Below, in pieces: positions 5,152-8,491 of a DNA stretch of 8,491 bases. The notes under the pieces are model-generated. The model was not told the origin of the DNA, ran no database searches, and was given only the letters and a program-made list of their open reading frames with translations. The stretch spans positions 1 through 8,491 of the forward strand of contig JAJTFU010000070.1 in the NCBI GenBank assembly GCA_021299075.1, read 5' to 3'. The first letter of the stretch is position 1. Each line of letters starts with the position of its first letter. The translations under genes and the position numbers were made by a program. Source of the DNA: Novosphingobium sp. (GTDB lineage Bacteria > Pseudomonadota > Alphaproteobacteria > Sphingomonadales > Sphingomonadaceae).

Positions 5152-6968
5152 CCGCCTCTGTTACTGGGCAAGCCTACAAGATCATCGACCACACCTATGA
5201 CACGGTCGTCGTCGGCGCGGGCGGTTCGGGCCTGCGCGCCACGATGGGCAGCGCCGAAGCCGGCCTGCGCACCGCCTGCATCACCAAGGTCTTCCCGACC
5301 CGTTCGCACACTGTCGCCGCCCAGGGCGGGATCGCCGCTTCGCTGTGCAACAACACGCCGGACCACTGGACCTGGCACATGTACGATACCGTCAAGGGAT
5401 CGGACTGGCTGGGTGACCAGGACGCGATCGAATACATGGTCCGCGAAGCCCCCCAGGCGGTTTACGAGCTGGAGCACGCCGGCGTGCCGTTCAGCCGCAA
5501 CCCCGATGGCACGATCTACCAGCGCCCGTTCGGCGGCCACATGCAGAACATGGGCGAAGGCCCGCCGGTGCAGCGCACCTGCGCCGCGGCGGACCGCACC
5601 GGCCACGCCATGCTGCATGCGCTCTACCAGCAGAGCCTGAAGTACAATTCAGACTTCTTCATCGAATACTTCGCGATCGACCTGATCATGGAGAACGGGG
5701 AATGCCGCGGCGTGATCGCGCTGTGCATGGACGATGGCTCGATCCACCGTTTCCGCTCGAAGGCCGTGGTCCTGGCGACCGGCGGCTATGGCCGCAGCTA
5801 TTACACCGCCACTTCGGCCCATACCTGCACCGGTGACGGCGGCGGAATGGTGCTGCGCGCTGGCCTGCCGCTGCAGGACATGGAATTCGTGCAGTTCCAC
5901 CCGACCGGCATCTACGGCGCGGGCGTGCTGATCACCGAAGGTGCGCGCGGTGAGGGCGGCTATCTGACCAACTCCGAGGGCGAGCGCTTCATGGAGCGTT
6001 ATGCTCCCTCGGCGAAGGACCTGGCATCGCGCGACGTCGTCTCGCGCTCGATGGCACTGGAAATCCGCGAAGGCCGCGGCGTCGGCCCGAACAAGGACCA
6101 TATCTTCCTGCACCTCGATCACATCGATCCCAAGGTGCTGGCCGAACGCCTGCCGGGCATTACCGAATCCGGCAAGATCTTTGCCGGCGTCGACCTGACC
6201 CGCCAGCCGCTCCCCGTGGTGCCGACCGTGCACTACAACATGGGCGGCATCCCCTGCGATTATCACGGCCGCGTGATGACGATCGGACCGGACGGCAATC
6301 CGGAAACCCCGGTGCCGGGCCTGTTCGCAGTCGGCGAAGCGGCCTGTGTTTCGGTCCATGGCGCCAACCGCCTCGGTTCCAACTCGCTGATCGACCTCGT
6401 CGTGTTCGGCCGCGCGACCGGCCACTACCTCAAGGAAAACATCAAGCCCGGCACGGCCCATGCCGAACTGCCCAAGGACAGTGCCGACCTGGCGCTGACC
6501 CGGCTTGACCACTTCCGCCACGCCAACGGCGGCTCGCCCACGGCCGAAGTGCGGACCGAAATGCAGCGCACGATGTCGATGCACGCCGCCGTGTTCCGCA
6601 ATGATGAGCTGATGGCCGAGGGCAAGCAAAAGCTCGCCGCGACCTATGCGCGGATGGCCGACATCAAGGTCCACGACCGCTCGCTGATCTGGAACTCGGA
6701 CCTGGTCGAAACGCTCGAGCTCGACAACCTGATCAGCCAGGCCGCCGTCACGCTGCACAGCGCCCACAACCGCAAGGAAAGCCGCGGCGCCCACGCGCAC
6801 GAAGACTTCCCCGAGCGCGACGATGCCAACTGGATGAAGCACACCGCCGCCTGGTTCGATGGCTGGGGCGGCAAGGGCGGCTCGGTCAAGATCGACTACC
6901 GCCCGGTGCACGAATTCACGCTGACCGACGACGTCGAGTACATCAAGCCGAAGAAGCGGGTGTATTGA
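5148..6968 (+). CDS. sdhA: Succinate dehydrogenase flavoprotein subunit
   Basis: SdhA oxidises succinate to fumarate in the TCA cycle and passes electrons by way of its covalent FAD to the iron-sulfur subunit. The 606-residue length is normal for alphaproteobacteria. Motifs in order: the dinucleotide-binding V-V-V-G-A-G-G-S-G (20-28); R-S-H-T-V-A-A-Q-G-G (52-61) with H54 as the covalent flavin attachment site; F-H-P-T-G (250-254) with H251; S-R-D-V-V-S-R (294-300) with R295 as the likely catalytic proton-shuttle arginine; H362 in V-H-Y-N-M-G-G; the second FAD-contact region G-E-A-A-C (396-400); and R408 in A-N-R-L-G. The C-terminal domain ends in a normal K-K-R-V-Y. It overlaps sdhD by four bases. 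It is followed by a terminator, not by sdhB, so the iron-sulfur subunit must be encoded elsewhere. Confidence 0.99.
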   Translation: MTASVTGQAYKIIDHTYDTVVVGAGGSGLRATMGSAEAGLRTACITKVFPTRSHTVAAQGGIAASLCNNTPDHWTWHMYDTVKGSDWLGDQDAIEYMVREAPQAVYELEHAGVPFSRNPDGTIYQRPFGGHMQNMGEGPPVQRTCAAADRTGHAMLHALYQQSLKYNSDFFIEYFAIDLIMENGECRGVIALCMDDGSIHRFRSKAVVLATGGYGRSYYTATSAHTCTGDGGGMVLRAGLPLQDMEFVQFHPTGIYGAGVLITEGARGEGGYLTNSEGERFMERYAPSAKDLASRDVVSRSMALEIREGRGVGPNKDHIFLHLDHIDPKVLAERLPGITESGKIFAGVDLTRQPLPVVPTVHYNMGGIPCDYHGRVMTIGPDGNPETPVPGLFAVGEAACVSVHGANRLGSNSLIDLVVFGRATGHYLKENIKPGTAHAELPKDSADLALTRLDHFRHANGGSPTAEVRTEMQRTMSMHAAVFRNDELMAEGKQKLAATYARMADIKVHDRSLIWNSDLVETLELDNLISQAAVTLHSAHNRKESRGAHAHEDFPERDDANWMKHTAAWFDGWGGKGGSVKIDYRPVHEFTLTDDVEYIKPKKRVY

Positions 6969-6986
6969 GTTGACCTGAAGCGATTG

Positions 6987-7021
6987 AAGGGGCCGGAGCG
7001 GTTAAACGTTCCGGCCCTTTT
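6987..7021 (+). terminator. Intrinsic terminator after sdhA
   Basis: A 14-base-pair stem (left arm 6987-7000, right arm 7007-7020, two G-T wobbles) closes on the six-base loop GTTAAA, and the right arm runs into TTTT (7018-7021). The core GGCCGG/CCGGCC is very stable. It starts 18 bases after the sdhA stop and ends 10 bases before the convergent lipocalin-like gene's stop. Read on the minus strand it has only a poor T-run, so it mainly serves the sdh operon. Confidence 0.9.
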
Positions 7022-7031
7022 CATGTCCGGA

Positions 7032-7541
7032 TCAGATGCGTTCCCAGGTCAACTGGTTGTAGCTTTTCGCATCCGGCGCGGTTTCGGTGGTCAGCGTCAC
7101 CAGGTTTCCGGCAATCTTGACGTTGCGTACGAGGGTCCGGCCAATTTCGTCCGGCTGAAGTGAGCCGGTCACGAAATGACGGACCTGCTGCTTGGCTTCA
7201 TCGACTTCGAACCGGCCGAAATAGCCATACCAAGTATCGGCTGCGGCAAGCCGCTCGGCGGATGAAAGCTCGTCCCAGCCTTTGGTCGTAACCGCTCGGG
7301 CCGAACCGATGTGCACGCACATCGTGCCATTCGGGATATAGGCAATCATGCCTGAATAGGGTCCGGGGCGGTTGTCCCAGACTGATCGGGCGCCGGTTGC
7401 CTTGTCGATCGTCACAGGCTCAAGCAGCTTCCAACTGCCGAGCAGGCGATCGCGCAGGCTTAAGGTCTTTGCGCCCAGTGACTGTGCGGCGAATGCTGCA
7501 GGCAATAAGGCCGAACCGACCAAAATCTGTCGTCTGTCCAT
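7032..7541 (-). CDS. Lipocalin-like domain protein with Tat-type signal
   Basis: This 169-residue protein begins with M-D-R-R-Q-I-L-V-G and a hydrophobic stretch to about residue 23 (A-A-Q-S-L-G-A), a twin-arginine-type signal peptide, so an exported periplasmic protein is likely. The mature part opens with L-L-G-S-W-K-L (33-39) and contains Y-S-G-M-I-A-Y (62-68) and G-Y-F-G-R-F-E-V-D (106-114), typical of the bacterial lipocalin-like beta-barrel family (Lipocalin_5 type). The ligand and role are unknown. The start is firm: AGGAGG (complement of 7549-7554) lies seven bases before the ATG, the strongest ribosome binding site in the window. The gene is convergent with sdhA and divergent from blaI, sharing with it a gap that carries a BlaI-type operator. 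By eye it is somewhat less GC-rich than its neighbours, which may mean later acquisition; I did not compute this. Confidence 0.82.
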   Translation of the reverse strand: MDRRQILVGSALLPAAFAAQSLGAKTLSLRDRLLGSWKLLEPVTIDKATGARSVWDNRPGPYSGMIAYIPNGTMCVHIGSARAVTTKGWDELSSAERLAAADTWYGYFGRFEVDEAKQQVRHFVTGSLQPDEIGRTLVRNVKIAGNLVTLTTETAPDAKSYNQLTWERI

Positions 7542-7615
7542 GACTACCCCTCCTGTTGCTTTAAACGAAGCTTACGCCTGATCCCGGTCTGCACAACCGT
7601 TCATCTAGCCTTCAT

Positions 7616-7647
7616 GTTTACATCCGTAGTCGATTACGTATGTAGAC
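7616..7647. promoter_or_regulatory. Double BlaI-type operator (32-base near-palindrome)
   Basis: The left half GTTTACATCCGTAGTC (7616-7631) and the right half GATTACGTATGTAGAC (7632-7647) are inverted copies, matching at 13 of 16 positions. Inside are two dyads of the form TAC-N4-GTA, at 7619-7628 and 7635-7644, with centres 16 bases apart. The BlaI/MecI operator core is TACA-NN-TGTA; each dyad here matches it with one mismatch, placed symmetrically (outer half-sites perfect, inner ones CGTA/TACG). The element ends 16 bases before the blaI start codon and three bases before its ribosome binding site, an ideal place for autorepression. Two BlaI dimers could bind side by side. Confidence 0.72.
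7617..7644 (+). promoter_or_regulatory. Candidate blaI promoter within the operator
   Basis: TTTACA (7617-7622) matches the -35 consensus at five of six positions, and TATGTA (7639-7644) is a partial -10 match after a 16-base spacer. Both boxes coincide with outer half-sites of the operator, so repressor binding would block polymerase. On the opposite strand TCTACA and TGTAAA, 18 bases apart, form a similar weak promoter toward the lipocalin-like gene. This is a by-eye call. Confidence 0.4.
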
Positions 7648-7663
7648 ATCGAGGGGATGCGCC

Positions 7664-8050
7664 ATGGCGGACGATAGCCCGCAGAACGAACGGATCAGCG
7701 AAGCCGAACAGGCGGTGATGGAGGCGCTGTGGGCGCGTTCGCCGCTGACGGCCAACGAGGTGGCCGATGCGGTTGCCCCGGCGCGGGGCTGGACGCTGGC
7801 CACGGTCAAGACGCTGCTCTCGCGCCTGGTCGCCAAGCAGGCGGTGGAAACCGCGCCCGATGGCAAGCGCTTCCTCTATTCGCCGCGCGTCGCCCGGGTC
7901 GATTTTGCCACGGGCGAATCGAAGCGGCTGGTTGACCGGCTGTTCGGCGGATCGGCTGCTGGCCTCTTCGCCCATCTGGCCGAAGCCGAAGCCCTGACCG
8001 ACAAGGACCTGAACCAGATCGAAGCCCTGTTGAAGGAGCTGCGGAAATGA
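7664..8050 (+). CDS. blaI: BlaI/MecI/CopY-family transcriptional repressor
   Basis: The 128-residue product has an N-terminal winged helix-turn-helix domain (about 10-73) and a C-terminal dimerisation helix region (about 84-128). Family landmarks are I-S-E-A-E-Q-A-V-M-E-A-L-W (11-23), the recognition helix T-L-A-T-V-K-T-L-L-S-R-L-V (44-56), and the wing ending G-K-R-F-L-Y-S-P (67-74). R-L-F-G-G-S (92-97) fits the hinge region that is cut by the partner peptidase in staphylococcal BlaI/MecI, but the cut site itself cannot be fixed. The ATG at 7664 has GAGGGG (7651-7656) seven bases upstream. The stop overlaps the start of the M56 peptidase gene as ATGA, giving a coupled repressor-sensor pair. 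The symbol follows family usage; the inducer need not be a beta-lactam, because many BlaI/M56 pairs in Gram-negatives respond to other signals. Confidence 0.93.
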   Translation: MADDSPQNERISEAEQAVMEALWARSPLTANEVADAVAPARGWTLATVKTLLSRLVAKQAVETAPDGKRFLYSPRVARVDFATGESKRLVDRLFGGSAAGLFAHLAEAEALTDKDLNQIEALLKELRK

Positions 8051-8491
8051 TCTGGCTCACCGACACGCTCGTCACGACCGGTGCCTTGATTGCGCTGGTT
8101 CTGCTGATCCGCCGCCCGGTCTCGCGCCATTTCGGTCCGGGCATGGCCTACGCGCTGTGGGGCCTGCCGCTGCTGCGGCTGTTCCTGCCGCCGCTGGTCC
8201 TGCCGGCTGCGCCCGCGCCTGTGCCCGTTGCGGCCAGCGAGGTTGTGGTGGTGACCGATGCGGCCGCTGCCGCCGCACCACCTGCCCTGTCCTTCGCCTG
8301 GGTCGAGCCGCTGATGATCGGTCTGTGGCTGGCCGGGGTGGTTGGCTTCCTGGTCTGGCGGGCCCTGGGCTATCATGCGCTGCGCCGCGAGCTGCTGGCC
8401 GATGCTCGGCCGGTCGGCCAGGTCGAGGACATCCGCCTGGTCCAAACGCCTACCGCACCGACGCCGCTGGCCTTTGGCCTGACCGACAAGG
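8047..8491 (+). CDS. blaR1: M56-family BlaR1-like membrane sensor peptidase, partial
   Basis: This is the N-terminal 148 residues of a protein that continues past the window edge. Two hydrophobic segments (about 3-21 and 33-54) flank a short basic loop (R22, R23, R27), followed by an Ala/Pro/Val-rich stretch (54-82) and a third membrane helix (86-106). After a charged segment, T-P-L-A-F-G-L (139-145) matches the conserved region just ahead of the zinc-peptidase domain in M56 proteins. The HExxH zinc motif would lie further on and cannot be checked here, nor can the presence of a C-terminal penicillin-binding sensor domain. It overlaps blaI by four bases. In known systems such a protein senses a signal across the membrane and triggers loss of the BlaI repressor. 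Confidence 0.85.
   Translation, partial: MIWLTDTLVTTGALIALVLLIRRPVSRHFGPGMAYALWGLPLLRLFLPPLVLPAAPAPVPVAASEVVVVTDAAAAAAPPALSFAWVEPLMIGLWLAGVVGFLVWRALGYHALRRELLADARPVGQVEDIRLVQTPTAPTPLAFGLTDK

Noticed and set aside
5649..6911. A 420-codon open frame on the minus strand inside sdhA
   Set aside because: It lies fully antisense to sdhA, whose motifs are all intact. Its translation is rich in His, Arg, Val and Ala without recognisable domains, the usual by-product of high-GC codon bias.

Overview
The window is high-GC, densely coded DNA with the look of an alphaproteobacterium, most likely a sphingomonad (Sphingomonadales). This placement is inferred from the SdhC/SdhD/SdhA sequences, a chromosomal subclass B3 metallo-beta-lactamase, a BlaI/M56 pair, a Flp pilin and a CtrA-like box, not from any marker gene search. 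It reads as ordinary chromosome: no rRNA, tRNA, insertion sequence, CRISPR array or phage gene was recognised, and no gap between genes exceeds about 160 bases.

Left end (1-764): a small single-domain PilZ protein on the minus strand is divergent from a 57-residue Flp-type pilin on the plus strand. The 160-base gap between them carries a CtrA-like box. This suggests a surface attachment or motility control locus (c-di-GMP reader plus pilin), though no tad assembly genes are in view.

Minus-strand operon (4236 down to 780): SDR oxidoreductase, then subclass B3 metallo-beta-lactamase, then ribosomal protein L11 methyltransferase (prmA), then an EamA/DMT-family exporter. The genes overlap or lie within a few bases of each other (MBL start inside the SDR end, ATGA overlap MBL/prmA, 7 bases prmA/EamA), so they are very probably co-transcribed. 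All six expected zinc-site residues of the B3 enzyme are present.

Plus-strand operon (4364-6968): sdhC-sdhD-sdhA, encoding the two membrane anchors and the flavoprotein of succinate dehydrogenase (complex II). It ends in a strong intrinsic terminator. The iron-sulfur subunit gene sdhB does not follow directly.

Right end (7032-8491): a Tat-signal lipocalin-like protein on the minus strand is divergent from a blaI-blaR1 (M56 peptidase) pair on the plus strand, the latter cut by the window edge. The 122-base gap between them holds a 32-base near-palindrome made of two BlaI-type dyads that overlap a candidate promoter. This is the most striking non-coding signal in the window and suggests autoregulation of blaIR, possibly with control of the lipocalin gene. 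Whether the BlaI/BlaR1 pair has any link to the B3 beta-lactamase 3.5 kb away is open; no matching operator was seen upstream of the beta-lactamase operon.
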